64,000 nucleotides of DNA from Hoskinsella mucinilytica (GCF_045223415.1 NZ_JBEQZJ010000016.1:13351-77350); one strand, 5' to 3'. Shown: positions 46,617-55,385, counted from the stretch's first letter. Numbers and translations are program-made. Notes: generated by a model not told the origin, from the letters alone.

Positions 46617-47988
46617 AGAGTATCAATATGGATTCCATGATGAGGATACCAGTGTCTATAAAACGAATCAAGGCTTAACAAGAGATACCATTCTAGAAAT
46701 CAGTCGCATTAAAAAAGAACCGGACTGGATGAGAGAATATCGTCTGAAAGCATTTGAACAGTTTGAAAGCATGGATTTACAGACATGGGGACCCGATCTG
46801 AGCGAACTTGACTTTGATGAGTATACCTATTACATAAAGCCAAGTGATAAAACTGAAAAAAGTTGGGATGATGTACCTGAGACCATCAAAGAAACATTTG
46901 ATAAACTAGGTATCCCACAGGCTGAAAAAGAATTCCTTGCAGGTGTAACGACCCAATATGACAGTGAAGCTGTTTATCATCATATGTTAGAAGAGGTAGA
47001 GGAAAAGGGTGTTATCTTTTTAGACACTGACTCTGCATTAAAACAATATCCGGAATTATTCCGGAAATATTTCGGCAAACTGGTTCCTTATCAGGATAAT
47101 AAGTTTGCGGCATTGAATAGCTGTGTTTGGAGCGGAGGAAGCTTTATCTATGTACCAAAGGGTGTTCATTTAGAGAAACCATTACAATCTTATTTCAGAA
47201 TCAATACGGAAAGCATGGGGCAATTTGAACGAACATTGATCATCGTAGATGAAGGAGCAGATGTCCATTATGTAGAAGGATGTACTGCACCGACGTATTC
47301 TAAGGACTCCCTTCATGCGGCAGTCGTAGAAATCTTCGTTCACAAAAATGCAAGATGTCGTTACTCAACTGTTCAAAATTGGAGTGACAATATCTTAAAT
47401 TTGGTCACAAAACGTGCCAAGGTATTTGAGAATGGAAGTATGGAATGGATCGATGGAAACATCGGTTCGCATATCAATATGAAATATCCTGCTTGTATCC
47501 TTGCAGAGCCATATGCAAGAGGAACCTGTATATCAATTGCTGTTGCGGCAAAAAATCAGCTACAGGATGCAGGAGCAAAAATGATACATCTTGCACCAAA
47601 TACCTATAGCAATATCATCAGCAAATCTATTTCAAGAAATGGTGGAGAAGTAAATTATCGAGGACTTGTTTATCATTCACCAAAAGCGGAACATGCGAAA
47701 AGCAAAGTGGAATGTGATACTTTGATTTTGGATAAACAAAGTCGAAGTGACACCATTCCAACCAATCATACAAAAAATCTGACAAGCCAGATCGAGCATG
47801 AAGCAACTGTTTCTAACATAAGTGAAGAACAATTGTTCTATCTCATGAGCAGAGGACTTTCTCGTTCACAAGCAACCGAGATGATCGTTATGGGCTTTTT
47901 AGAGCCTTTTACCAGAGAGCTTCCAATGGAATATGCAGTGGAACTGAATCAGTTGTTAAAACTAGATATGAGTGATTCTATTGGATAA
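46591..47988 (+). CDS. sufB: Iron-sulfur cluster scaffold protein SufB
   Basis: 465 residues from ATG 46591, six bases after GAGG, overlapping the sufU end by 26 bp. Beta-helix core with GGSFIYVPKGVHLEKPLQ, VEGCTAP, and C-terminal LFYLMSRGLSRSQATEMIVMGFLEPF. Main scaffold on which the new cluster is built. Sequence length and motifs are normal. Confidence 0.97.
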   Translation: METNIPKSEEYQYGFHDEDTSVYKTNQGLTRDTILEISRIKKEPDWMREYRLKAFEQFESMDLQTWGPDLSELDFDEYTYYIKPSDKTEKSWDDVPETIKETFDKLGIPQAEKEFLAGVTTQYDSEAVYHHMLEEVEEKGVIFLDTDSALKQYPELFRKYFGKLVPYQDNKFAALNSCVWSGGSFIYVPKGVHLEKPLQSYFRINTESMGQFERTLIIVDEGADVHYVEGCTAPTYSKDSLHAAVVEIFVHKNARCRYSTVQNWSDNILNLVTKRAKVFENGSMEWIDGNIGSHINMKYPACILAEPYARGTCISIAVAAKNQLQDAGAKMIHLAPNTYSNIISKSISRNGGEVNYRGLVYHSPKAEHAKSKVECDTLILDKQSRSDTIPTNHTKNLTSQIEHEATVSNISEEQLFYLMSRGLSRSQATEMIVMGFLEPFTRELPMEYAVELNQLLKLDMSDSIG

Positions 47989-48499
47989 CAGAACGTTTGC
48001 GTATCAAAGAAGAAATGCCTTATCTATTGAGGAAGTAAACGTAAAAAGTAGTCAAATCGTACAACGCTTATTGCCTTATTTACATGGTAGGGTTGGAATC
48101 TATATGGCATATGGTAAGGAAGTGAGTGTAGAGGCATTGCGTCTACACCAAGAATTCTGTTTTTGTGCTCCTGTTACCTTACAAAATTATGAGATGAAAT
48201 TTTATCAAATCGATGAACATACACTATTTGAACAACATGCTTATGGTATATGGGAACCTATAGGAACTCTTGAGGTTCTACCAGAACACATAGATTGCAT
48301 GATCATTCCTATCGTAGCATTTGATGAACACAAACATCGTTTGGGGCATGGAAAGGGCTATTATGATCGCTATTTAGCTTCTTATAAGGGAGTTAAGATT
48401 GGTGTCGCATTTGAATGTCAAAAAGTAGAGGCAATTCAATGTAATTCTCATGATGTGGATATGGATGTCATAGTTACTGAGGATGCCATTTATTTATAA
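47972..48499 (+). CDS. 5-formyltetrahydrofolate cyclo-ligase
   Basis: 175 residues. Converts 5-formyl-THF to 5,10-methenyl-THF with ATP. Family motifs: YMAYGKEV, YGIWEPIG, and the phosphate-binding RLGHGKGYYDRYL. The start is GTG 47972 or TTG 47981; the second gives a more usual N-terminus (MDNRTFAYQRR). It overlaps the end of sufB, so it is probably translated from the suf transcript. Confidence 0.92.
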   Translation: MILLDNRTFAYQRRNALSIEEVNVKSSQIVQRLLPYLHGRVGIYMAYGKEVSVEALRLHQEFCFCAPVTLQNYEMKFYQIDEHTLFEQHAYGIWEPIGTLEVLPEHIDCMIIPIVAFDEHKHRLGHGKGYYDRYLASYKGVKIGVAFECQKVEAIQCNSHDVDMDVIVTEDAIYL

Positions 48500-48520
48500 A
48501 TTAGAAATAATAAATATATG

Positions 48521-48575
48521 AATAAAACCATAGATATCTTTCTCACAAAAAGAAATAGCATCTATGGTTTTTAAT
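48521..48575 (+). terminator. Terminator of the suf operon
   Basis: AAACCATAGAT and ATCTATGGTTT form an 11-bp stem around a long loop, followed by a T run (TTTTTAATT). The remaining gap to 48897 is AT-rich and shows no gene. Confidence 0.8.
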
Positions 48576-48897
48576 TATTTAGGAGTATAAGCCTTAGCAG
48601 AGAATGTTAAGGATAACGATATCAAAGAGAGATAAGACCCATTTGTTAGAACGTTTGATTTAGAAAAACAGTATGGTAGAACAAATGTATGTTACGTTTT
48701 AAGCTGTTTCAACATACTATCTGATCTCAATCAAAACAACAGTAAATTGTCACACAAACAGCCACAGGTCTATCATAGAATCACAAAACAGATGATCATC
48801 TATATCAATTTTACAAAATAACAGCATGATTTCATAGGAACCCCATTGCATTTTGAAACCATTCATCCTAAAATAAAAATAAAAAAGGAGACCAATT

Positions 48898-49317
48898 ATG
48901 ATTCATTCTAATATGCTCAAACGTACAAACGACAAGCATTTATTCTTCCTGCCGGAACCTCTGATAGCCGAACTTTGCTATCGGTTACGAGACGCCAACA
49001 TTCCTTATAAAGCAATGTCATGGGAAGATCTTGTCACTGAACCTTATAACCTCAAAAGCGTCCTGCCCCAATATAAACAAAGCGTTGAACATGCTCGTCA
49101 GAAATATAAAGTAGCAGGCTACAAAGACATCAACTGCATCGGTGCCATTGAAAGTAAGATTTCCAATGACAGTTTGTATGCTATGACCTTACTGTTTTTT
49201 GGAGAAACCATAGACCCAGACTATAAGAAACAGCAGGACGAATTGGCGGCAATTGCCAAACGTCATTACTACGAAGCTTATGCTGACATGCCCGGTATCC
49301 CTGTTTCCAAAAAATAA
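48898..49317 (+). CDS. Small protein of unknown function, compositionally unlike its neighbours
   Basis: 139 residues from ATG 48898 after AAAAAAGGAGACC. It has no signal peptide, no membrane segment and no cysteine-rich motif; it is mainly helical and mixed charged (FFLPEPLIAELCYRLRDA; later DPDYKKQQDELAAIAKRHY). The codons are clearly richer in C-ending forms (GCC, ATC, AAC, CTG) than in adjacent genes, suggesting later acquisition. A short repeat (GAAACCATTCATC / GAAAACCATTCATC) flanks it at about 48857 and 49335. I do not recognise the family. Its neighbours are a candidate RNA gene and the hairpin array. Confidence 0.7.
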   Translation: MIHSNMLKRTNDKHLFFLPEPLIAELCYRLRDANIPYKAMSWEDLVTEPYNLKSVLPQYKQSVEHARQKYKVAGYKDINCIGAIESKISNDSLYAMTLLFFGETIDPDYKKQQDELAAIAKRHYYEAYADMPGIPVSKK

Positions 49318-49479
49318 GGGATACATTCATGATGAAAACCATTCATCAGGCAATCCAACCACAGTCTCTGTTTCAGGTCATCATGTCCAACAGAACTCAT
49401 GTTAGAAAGTGGCTTGAGATATAAGATAAATAATGATTAAGAGGGATAAGGTATATCTACAAGCGGAAGTTGTTAATAA

Positions 49480-49663
49480 TAATTGATGATTATTGTAGTC
49501 GTACTCTTTGGTTTGCTGTGAGGTATAACTGCCCTCGAGGACAGAGAATGTATCACCTATCACACCCTTCTGGTCAAAAGATATGTGGGACGTGATACAC
49601 CTGCCGAGGGTTTCGTTTATTAAAAAGACATCCTAGAAAAAAGGTGTCTTTTTTTGCCCTTAT
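49480..49663 (+). ncRNA. Candidate structured non-coding RNA with intrinsic terminator
   Basis: No open frame fits this stretch. It can fold with nested arms: CCCTCG (about 49552-49557) with CGAGGG (about 49605-49610), then TGTATCAC with GTGATACA inside. A strong terminator follows (AAAAAGACATC with GGTGTCTTTTT, ending in seven T residues, about 49622-49658). The 5' end is uncertain. It does not match 6S RNA, tmRNA, SRP RNA or RNase P consensus that I can recall. The call rests on structure and terminator only. Confidence 0.5.
49622..49658. terminator. Strong terminator ahead of the hairpin array
   Basis: AAAAAGACATC and GGTGTCTTTTT arms around an A-rich loop, with T and A tracts on either side, so it may act on both strands. 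Confidence 0.85.
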
Positions 49664-49727
49664 GAATGCATAGCTTAACGAATAAGGTAATTAGCATGCT
49701 TGTTCTGCGTGCTTTTATGCGTTTGTG

Positions 49728-50030
49728 ATTTAGATTCTATTGTCCTTACGGACAAGACATATTTGTTCCTTGATTCACGATCAAGCATCATATATTTAGA
49801 TCAACTTGTCCTTACGGACAAGGCATTGGGGTATATCACACTATGACATTAATTAGATGCTCAAGTCAAAATAAGACTTGACAATCTGTTCAAAAAACCC
49901 GCATAAGACCTTTTCTGATTTAGATCCCCAAGCCGGAATAAGGCTTGACATCGTCTTACAAACACCCACAGGGGTTGTAAGATATTTAGATTCCGAAGCC
50001 GGAATAACTAAAGGGCTTCATAATCTAAAT
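49728..50030. repeat. Array of about 66-bp units with covarying hairpins
   Basis: ATTTAGAT-type boxes begin at 49728, 49794, 49851 (AATTAGAT), 49918 and 49984, with periods 66, 57, 67 and 66. Each is followed about 5 bp later by a hairpin of changing sequence but kept pairing: TTGTCC-TTAC-GGACAA (twice), CAAGTC-N7-GACTTG, CAAGCC-N7-GGCTTG, GAAGCC-N13-GGCTTC. Units end in GACAT or close variants. Between units lie about 24-33 unique bases, two of which are also hairpins (49769-49785, 49954-49982). The last unit forms a larger inverted repeat (ATTTAGATT with AATCTAAAT, 49984-50030) that overlaps the end of the HAD gene. Confidence 0.75.
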
Positions 50031-50811
50031 CATACAAAGTGCACAAGGCTTTGACAACACCATCCTCGTCATTGCTTAATGCTTCATAATGGCATACTTT
50101 TTTTAGTTCTGGATGAGCGTTTGCCATAGCATAAGAATAGGTACATTCTTTCATCATTTCATAATCATTCATATAATCACCAAATGCTACAAAGTCATCA
50201 CTATGAAGTCCATGCCTTTGTTTCAACATAGCAATCGCTTTTCCTTTACTGACATCAGGATTACTAACATCGATCCAATCTTCTCCAGATACCACAGCAC
50301 GAAGTTTTCCAGTAACAGGTTTTATGAAAGGATAGCTATTAGTTTCAGCGTTTCGTTTATCATAAACGGTGATTTTCGCAATTTGATCAATATTTGCGCC
50401 ATCCATGATATCATCAACCTGTTTTCGATGAGCATAGTACATTTTTGCGTTTTCTAAAAACTGAGGATCATCACTTTCTAAATAGGCACTTTTAACACCA
50501 CAAAGGATAGGAAAGGCATCTGGACAATTTCTTGCTTGTTGTATGACCGGTAAAATATCTTCATAAGCAAGTGCATCTGCATAAATGGGGGTTTCTCCTT
50601 GATACATCACACCACCATTTTCCGCAATAAACAGCATTTCCTTTGCTTCATCCTTGAATTGTTGATATAAATTAAAATATTGCCTACCACTTGCTACACC
50701 GAAACAGACTCCTTTTTTCTTAAGTTCTGTAATAAGTGAAAAAAGTTTTTGAGGTAATCTTTTTTTACTATCTAATAGGGTTCCATCCATATCACAAATA
50801 ACATATTTCAT
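50008..50811 (-). CDS. Cof-type HAD-superfamily phosphatase
   Basis: 267 residues; I choose ATG 50811 after AAAGGAGATC over a longer frame. Motif I DMDGTLLDS, motif II VASGRQ, motif III with K in DVSKGKAIAML, motif IV FGDYMNDYEMM; the C2 cap lies between. Such enzymes dephosphorylate sugar phosphates or cofactors; the substrate is not predictable. The 3' end of the gene overlaps the last array unit, so its stop region is part of an inverted repeat. Confidence 0.92.
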   Translation of the reverse strand: MKYVICDMDGTLLDSKKRLPQKLFSLITELKKKGVCFGVASGRQYFNLYQQFKDEAKEMLFIAENGGVMYQGETPIYADALAYEDILPVIQQARNCPDAFPILCGVKSAYLESDDPQFLENAKMYYAHRKQVDDIMDGANIDQIAKITVYDKRNAETNSYPFIKPVTGKLRAVVSGEDWIDVSNPDVSKGKAIAMLKQRHGLHSDDFVAFGDYMNDYEMMKECTYSYAMANAHPELKKVCHYEALSNDEDGVVKALCTLYDLDYEAL

Positions 50812-50929
50812 AGTATTGATCTCCTTTTTCGTTCCTATTTTATCATGTCTGTGAAACGATGACAATGTTATATGAAAGCATGAGTTTCTTACTGGGAAAC
50901 TTTTCTGCTTAATGTTGCTTCTAAAGCCA

Positions 50930-50958
50930 TTGTGAGGTAGGTGTCTACACGATATAAT
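50930..50958 (+). promoter_or_regulatory. Promoter of the XRE-ABC operon with internal palindrome
   Basis: TTGTGA (50930-50935) and TATAAT (50953-50958) with 17-bp spacing. GTGT-CT-ACAC in the spacer (50941-50950) is a short imperfect palindrome that could be the autoregulatory site of the XRE protein. Confidence 0.6.
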
Positions 50959-50985
50959 GTAGTTAATTAAAAGGAGGAGAAACCA

Positions 50986-52092
50986 ATGGAATTGTTTCGA
51001 TTGAAAGAGAATATAGCTTCACTTCGGCGTAGAGATAAAATGACACAGGAAGAGCTTGCTGACTATATGGGGGTTAGTAAATCTAGCGTTTCAAAATGGG
51101 AAACAGGTACGACGATTCCTGATATCGTGTTCTTACCTGAACTAGCAAACTTATTTCATGTGACCTTAGATGAGTTGTTAGGTTATGAGCCACAGTTGGA
51201 TAGAGATCAGATACGTCGTATTTATGATGAATTATCAAAAGAAATGAGTTGCGGTGATCGAAACCAAGCTTTAAAAGATTATAAGGATTATGTTCATCGA
51301 TATTCTTGTTGCTTTCCTTTTCTCAATCAAATGTGTGTGTTACTGTTAAACCATTTGGATATGTACGAAGAAACACAGAGAAAGGAATTATATGATTTGT
51401 TATGGAAACAATGCCAACGAATCAAAGAAAAAAGCGAAGATGCGGATCTTATGAAGGATGCCATTATGATGGAAAGTATCCTAAGCATTCAGATGAAACA
51501 ACCTGAGAAGGTATTAGAATTAATTGGTGAGGACATACGACCACTCAGACAGGATAGCGAATTGATCGCCAGCGCATATCAAATGTTGGGAAATATAGAA
51601 AAGGCAAAAGAAATCACTCAAGTATGTAGCTATCAGTATTTATTGTTTTTTCTACAAGATACCATGAATTATATGATGTTGAATGTAGAGAATCATGCTT
51701 TATGTGATGAAATCATACAACGACTTCATGTGGTCATGCATACCTTTCATCTAGATCGTCTTCATGCGATTACTGCCATAACCTTTCACTTGGATTGTGC
51801 TGTGATTTATGCAATGCGTGAAGATAAGGATGCTACTTTAACTTCACTTGAAACATATACTGATATTTGTTGTTATCATAATGAAACACTTGAGCATTTA
51901 AAAGGGGACGAGTTTTTTTGTCACATCGATCAATGGCTTCAGGATCTAGAACTTGGCACACGTGCACCTAGAGCCAAACAAATGGTATATGCTTCTTTGC
52001 TTCAAGCAATAGAGGAAAATCCACTTTTTCAGTTTTTGCATGAGGAACATCGTTATCAAACATGTGTAGAACGTCTGAAACATAAATTATAG
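50986..52092 (+). CDS. XRE-family regulator with helical C-terminal domain
   Basis: 368 residues. Helix-turn-helix at about 10-60 (MTQEELADYMGVSKSSVSKWETGTTIPDIVFLPELANLF). The C-terminal 280 residues look like a TPR-type helical repeat that may sense a peptide or ligand; several cysteines are present. First gene of an operon with YxlE-, YxlF- and YxlG-like genes, so it probably controls that exporter. AAGGAGG site. Confidence 0.85.
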   Translation: MELFRLKENIASLRRRDKMTQEELADYMGVSKSSVSKWETGTTIPDIVFLPELANLFHVTLDELLGYEPQLDRDQIRRIYDELSKEMSCGDRNQALKDYKDYVHRYSCCFPFLNQMCVLLLNHLDMYEETQRKELYDLLWKQCQRIKEKSEDADLMKDAIMMESILSIQMKQPEKVLELIGEDIRPLRQDSELIASAYQMLGNIEKAKEITQVCSYQYLLFFLQDTMNYMMLNVENHALCDEIIQRLHVVMHTFHLDRLHAITAITFHLDCAVIYAMREDKDATLTSLETYTDICCYHNETLEHLKGDEFFCHIDQWLQDLELGTRAPRAKQMVYASLLQAIEENPLFQFLHEEHRYQTCVERLKHKL

Positions 52093-52105
52093 GAGGAAAA
52101 GAACA

Positions 52106-52306
52106 ATGGAAACATTGATGGAATATTTACCGGCATTACTACCACTCATCCTATTAGAAGTATTTTTGGCTATCTTTTCTTTGATTCATGTATTACGTCA
52201 TCCACACTATCGTTTCGGTAATCGACTCTTTTGGTGTGTCATCGTATTATTCATACAATTTATTGGACCAATCATATATTTCACCTTCGGAAGAGGAGAA
52301 GCTTAG
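52106..52306 (+). CDS. Small two-helix membrane protein (PLDc_N / YxlE-like)
   Basis: 66 residues with two membrane helices (about 9-27 and 42-60) and the family motif FGNRLFWCVIVLFIQFIGPIIYFTFGR. Such proteins accompany ABC exporters, as YxlE does in the Bacillus sigY operon. Lies 13 bp after the regulator and abuts the next start. Confidence 0.85.
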   Translation: METLMEYLPALLPLILLEVFLAIFSLIHVLRHPHYRFGNRLFWCVIVLFIQFIGPIIYFTFGRGEA

Positions 52307-53218
52307 ATGTCAACGATATTAAAAATCCAGCATGTAGCAAAATCCTTTGGAACACAGGAAGTGTTAAAAGGGATTGATTTAGATGTACCAGAACATTCTG
52401 TTTTTGGATTTATCGGTCAAAATGGGGCAGGCAAGACAACTACAATGAAAATGGTTCTAGGACTGTTGAAGATGGATCAAGGGTTGATTCAGGTATGTGG
52501 TAAAGATGTACATTTCGGTTATACAGATCCATGTATCGGCTATTTAAGTGATGTTCCTGAGTATTATGGATTTATGAGTGCAATAGAATATATGGAACTA
52601 TGTGCTAGAATAACTGGGATTGAGAAAAAGGATGCAGGAATACGTATCAATAAATTATTACAAATGGTAGGATTACAAGAGTATCCCAAAAAGAAACTAC
52701 AAGGTTATTCAAGAGGGATGAAACAACGACTTGGTATTGCACAGGCATTATTGAATGAACCTAAACTTTTGATTTGTGATGAACCGACCAGTGCGTTGGA
52801 TCCTATTGGGAGAAAAGAAATTCTGGATATTTTATATGCTGTAAAAGAAACTACCACGGTCATCTTTTCTACGCATATCCTGTCTGATGTAGAACGCATT
52901 TGTGATCATATTGCAATCTTGAAGGATGGTAACATTGCTTTAAAAGGTAATCTAGCACAATTAAGAGCTCAATATGGAAAAGGACGTTGGAAGGTTTCCT
53001 TTTCTACGAAGGAAGAAGCAAAACGTTTCGGATCTTTGGATTGTTTGAAACAAGATGAAATCGAAGTTCATGATGTTGATGTGATGATGCATACACAACA
53101 AACAAAAGCAAAAGAAAAACAGTTGTTGCAACTTTTTTTGGATGTGGATCTAATGCCGGTGCGTTTTGAATGGGAACAGCCTTCATTGGAACATGTGTTT
53201 ATGGAGGTGGTACAATGA
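52307..53218 (+). CDS. ABC transporter ATP-binding protein (YxlF-like)
   Basis: 303 residues. Walker A GQNGAGKTTT, signature GYSRGMKQRLGIAQALLNEP, Walker B LLICDEPTSALD, switch His in IFSTHIL. The C-terminal extension is that of the CcmA/DrrA-like exporters. Starts immediately after the small membrane protein and overlaps the permease start (ATGA). Confidence 0.95.
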   Translation: MSTILKIQHVAKSFGTQEVLKGIDLDVPEHSVFGFIGQNGAGKTTTMKMVLGLLKMDQGLIQVCGKDVHFGYTDPCIGYLSDVPEYYGFMSAIEYMELCARITGIEKKDAGIRINKLLQMVGLQEYPKKKLQGYSRGMKQRLGIAQALLNEPKLLICDEPTSALDPIGRKEILDILYAVKETTTVIFSTHILSDVERICDHIAILKDGNIALKGNLAQLRAQYGKGRWKVSFSTKEEAKRFGSLDCLKQDEIEVHDVDVMMHTQQTKAKEKQLLQLFLDVDLMPVRFEWEQPSLEHVFMEVVQ

Positions 53219-53979
53219 GAGGGTTGTTGGCTTTTACCAAAAAAGAGTGGATGGAAGGTATTCGCACATATAAATGTCTTATCATCTTGATTGTCTTTCT
53301 GGCATTTGGTTTTATGAATCCTATTTTCGCAAAGTATGCACCTGAATTAATGTCAAGTATGATGCCAGAAGGGATGCATATGGAACTTCCTATACCAACA
53401 GTTCTAGATTCATGGACTCAGTTTTTTAAAAATATTTCACAAATGGGATTGATTATTTTTATGCTCATGTTCAGTGGTGTTTTATCTAATGAATTTCAAA
53501 AGGGAACGCTCATTAATATGGTAACAAAAGGATTGTCTAGAAAAACGATTTTGTTGTCAAAGACCATGTACTTAATCGGAATATGGACATTGTGTTTTGG
53601 AAGTTGTTTTCTTGTTACCTTAGGGTATGGATTGATGTTTTGGAGTGAATGGAAGTTAGCGTTTCTTGCATTTTCCTTGTTTTGTATGTGGCTGTTTGGT
53701 GTGATGTTATGTTGCATGTTGTTGTTGGGAAGCCTTTTGACACGAACCAGTGCAGGTGGTTTATTATTGGCAGGAGGCTCTGTGGTATGCTTTATGTTGG
53801 TTCAAATCGTGCCAAATAGCAGTGCATATAATCCTATCTCTTTGATCAGTGAGAATATGGCTATCATAAAAGGAACGATTGCAATGAAGGAGATATATCC
53901 TGCAATTGGAATTTGTTTGCTCATTATAATCATAACGTATGGTTTGAGTGTTGTGGTATTTCAAAGGAAGCAGTTATGA
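53215..53979 (+). CDS. ABC transporter permease (ABC-2 type, YxlG-like)
   Basis: 254 residues from ATG 53215, which overlaps the ATPase stop. Six membrane helices; N-terminal LLAFTKKEWMEGIRTYK and SNEFQKGTLINMVTKGLSRKTILLSK are typical of ABC-2 permeases. With the ATPase it makes a small exporter, perhaps for peptides or antimicrobials (inference). Confidence 0.88.
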   Translation: MRGLLAFTKKEWMEGIRTYKCLIILIVFLAFGFMNPIFAKYAPELMSSMMPEGMHMELPIPTVLDSWTQFFKNISQMGLIIFMLMFSGVLSNEFQKGTLINMVTKGLSRKTILLSKTMYLIGIWTLCFGSCFLVTLGYGLMFWSEWKLAFLAFSLFCMWLFGVMLCCMLLLGSLLTRTSAGGLLLAGGSVVCFMLVQIVPNSSAYNPISLISENMAIIKGTIAMKEIYPAIGICLLIIIITYGLSVVVFQRKQL

Positions 53980-54000
53980 TATAGAACTATTTAAAGAAAT

Positions 54001-54033
54001 GCTGTTAGAAATTAATGTTCTGACAGCTTTTTG
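54001..54033 (+). terminator. Terminator of the ABC operon
   Basis: GCTGTTAGAA (54001-54010) pairs with TTCTGACAGC (54018-54027), followed by five T residues. Confidence 0.85.
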
Positions 54034-54207
54034 TATATTATTGAATGGATACCATGTAGATCGAAGTTCTAATGAGGCTTTGATTTTTTTTGCGTACGAT
54101 AACATAAAAGAAAGAAGACTATGACAAAAAGCATTGTATAACATATATCATTTTGGATGTTTATTCTATTATCACTTTTTGAAAATTATTTAAAAAGTGG
54201 TAATAAG

Positions 54208-54690
54208 CTAGTCACTTAACCAACGACAAATATCATTAGGATAAGCATCACGAATATCTAAGAGAGAGGAAACTTCACGAGTAAATGTTTGATCATCCGT
54301 AATATTATCGCTTACCTGAATGTAGATTTGTTCGCTTCTTCTTTTTTCAACAAAATCAATTTCTTTTTTGTATAACTTTCCTACATAAACTTCATATCCT
54401 TGCTAACATAGTTCAAGATAGACAATATTTTCATATACTCTACCAAAATCCATGTTTTTTGTTCCATTTACTGCATATCTAAAAGAAGGATCACATAAAT
54501 AGTATTAATTGTTTGTAGATAAACACTTTTTTCCTTTGACATCATATCGTTTTGCTTCATAAAATAAGAATGCATTCTCTGAATAAGGAATATAATTGGT
54601 GATCGTTTTTTTAGTGATTTCACTATGATTGTTATTCTAATTGAGCAATTGACCTAATGAAGTTTTGATTTTTTACATAGGATAACATGA
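54208..54690 (-). pseudogene. Decayed AAA ATPase, DUF4143 C-terminal part
   Basis: Translating the minus strand gives ITNYIPYSENAFLFYEAKRY, then DPSFRYAVNGTKNMDFGRVY, YEVYVGKLYKKEIDFVEKRR and IYIQVSDNITDDQTFTREVS, the typical DUF4143 end of AAA_14-type ATPases. At least four in-frame stops break it (two around YYL, one after LELC, one upstream), and the Walker-bearing half is missing. It ends at TAG (54208-54210). Confidence 0.8.
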
Positions 54691-54704
54691 AAGGAGGGGG
54701 AACT

Positions 54705-55385
54705 ATGACAAAAATCATCGTATATGATGTATACTCTGATGCACTTGAGGTTTTTGATCGTTCAGAAAATGATCCGATGCCATATGCATATGGGAATACG
54801 ATGCTTGTTCGTGAATTTCGAGGTTCTTCTAATTCCAGTGTTTTATGGACAACCAATGCCGCAATGGAATCATGGAATGCGACACGAAGAGCATATGGTG
54901 CACCAATTCCGTTTCGTTATGCATTTAAACGAATTTGGGAAGGTGGACATGGTAGACAATCTCAGCATTATGCAGGTGTTTCGTTTGATGTAGGACAGGC
55001 ATTGTCTCAAACACAAAGAAATAGAATTTGGAATATCGCAAATGATCTAGGGGTTTGGGTTTATGTGGAACCACAATATTTAACACCGACATGGGTTCAT
55101 TTTGATAAACGTTATGGAACGCCGGCTTGTAGTGCAGGTTTTCCAACACTTCGAAGAGGTAGTAGGGGTGTATATGTTTTGATATTACAAGATGCTTTGA
55201 ATGCTTTAGGATATAGTACAAGAAGTTTAGATGGAGTCTTTGGTGGTAATACCTATTCTGCATTGGTTGCTTATCAAAGAGAAAATGGATTATCGGCTGA
55301 TGGAGTTTGTGGATGTGGTACTTGGACAAGAATTGTGAATGAAGTCGTTGGGATTGGATTAACTCCGACAGTGATAGATCCATAG
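54705..55385 (+). CDS. M15-like peptidase with C-terminal peptidoglycan-binding domain
   Basis: 226 residues from ATG 54705, just after GAAAGGAGGGGG. Residues about 75-150 resemble the M15A/DUF882-like D,D- or L,D-carboxypeptidase fold: SQHYAGVSFDVGQAL supplies a His and an Asp ligand, TWVHFDKRYG a second His. Residues about 155-215 are a PG_binding_1 domain (LRRGSRGVYVLILQDALNALGY, DGVFGGNTYSALVAYQRENGL). It has no signal peptide, which would suit a spore or phage-type hydrolase. It stands alone between two ATPase remnants. A terminator follows. Confidence 0.8.
   Translation: MTKIIVYDVYSDALEVFDRSENDPMPYAYGNTMLVREFRGSSNSSVLWTTNAAMESWNATRRAYGAPIPFRYAFKRIWEGGHGRQSQHYAGVSFDVGQALSQTQRNRIWNIANDLGVWVYVEPQYLTPTWVHFDKRYGTPACSAGFPTLRRGSRGVYVLILQDALNALGYSTRSLDGVFGGNTYSALVAYQRENGLSADGVCGCGTWTRIVNEVVGIGLTPTVIDP

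Noticed and set aside
49480..49663. 6S RNA, suggested by a nearby formyl-THF cyclo-ligase gene as in proteobacteria
   Set aside because: I find no long closing stem or central bubble typical of 6S; the gene link is not conserved in Firmicutes and another gene lies between.
49728..50030. CRISPR array
   Set aside because: The box-to-box period (about 66 bp) and spacer length fit, but repeats differ in most stem positions, one unit is 9 bp short, and no cas gene is in the window. A heavily decayed array would not keep base pairing in every unit.
48898..50030. Type III toxin-antitoxin locus (repeat RNA plus nuclease)
   Set aside because: In known type III systems the repeat RNA lies before the toxin gene on the same strand with an attenuating terminator between. 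Here the protein gene comes first and shows no ToxN-like motif.
54208..54690. Intact minus-strand gene
   Set aside because: Several in-frame stops interrupt a recognisable DUF4143 sequence; no frame covers it.
54705..55385. Prophage endolysin
   Set aside because: M15 plus PG-binding domains occur in phage lysins, but there is no holin, portal, tail or integrase gene nearby.
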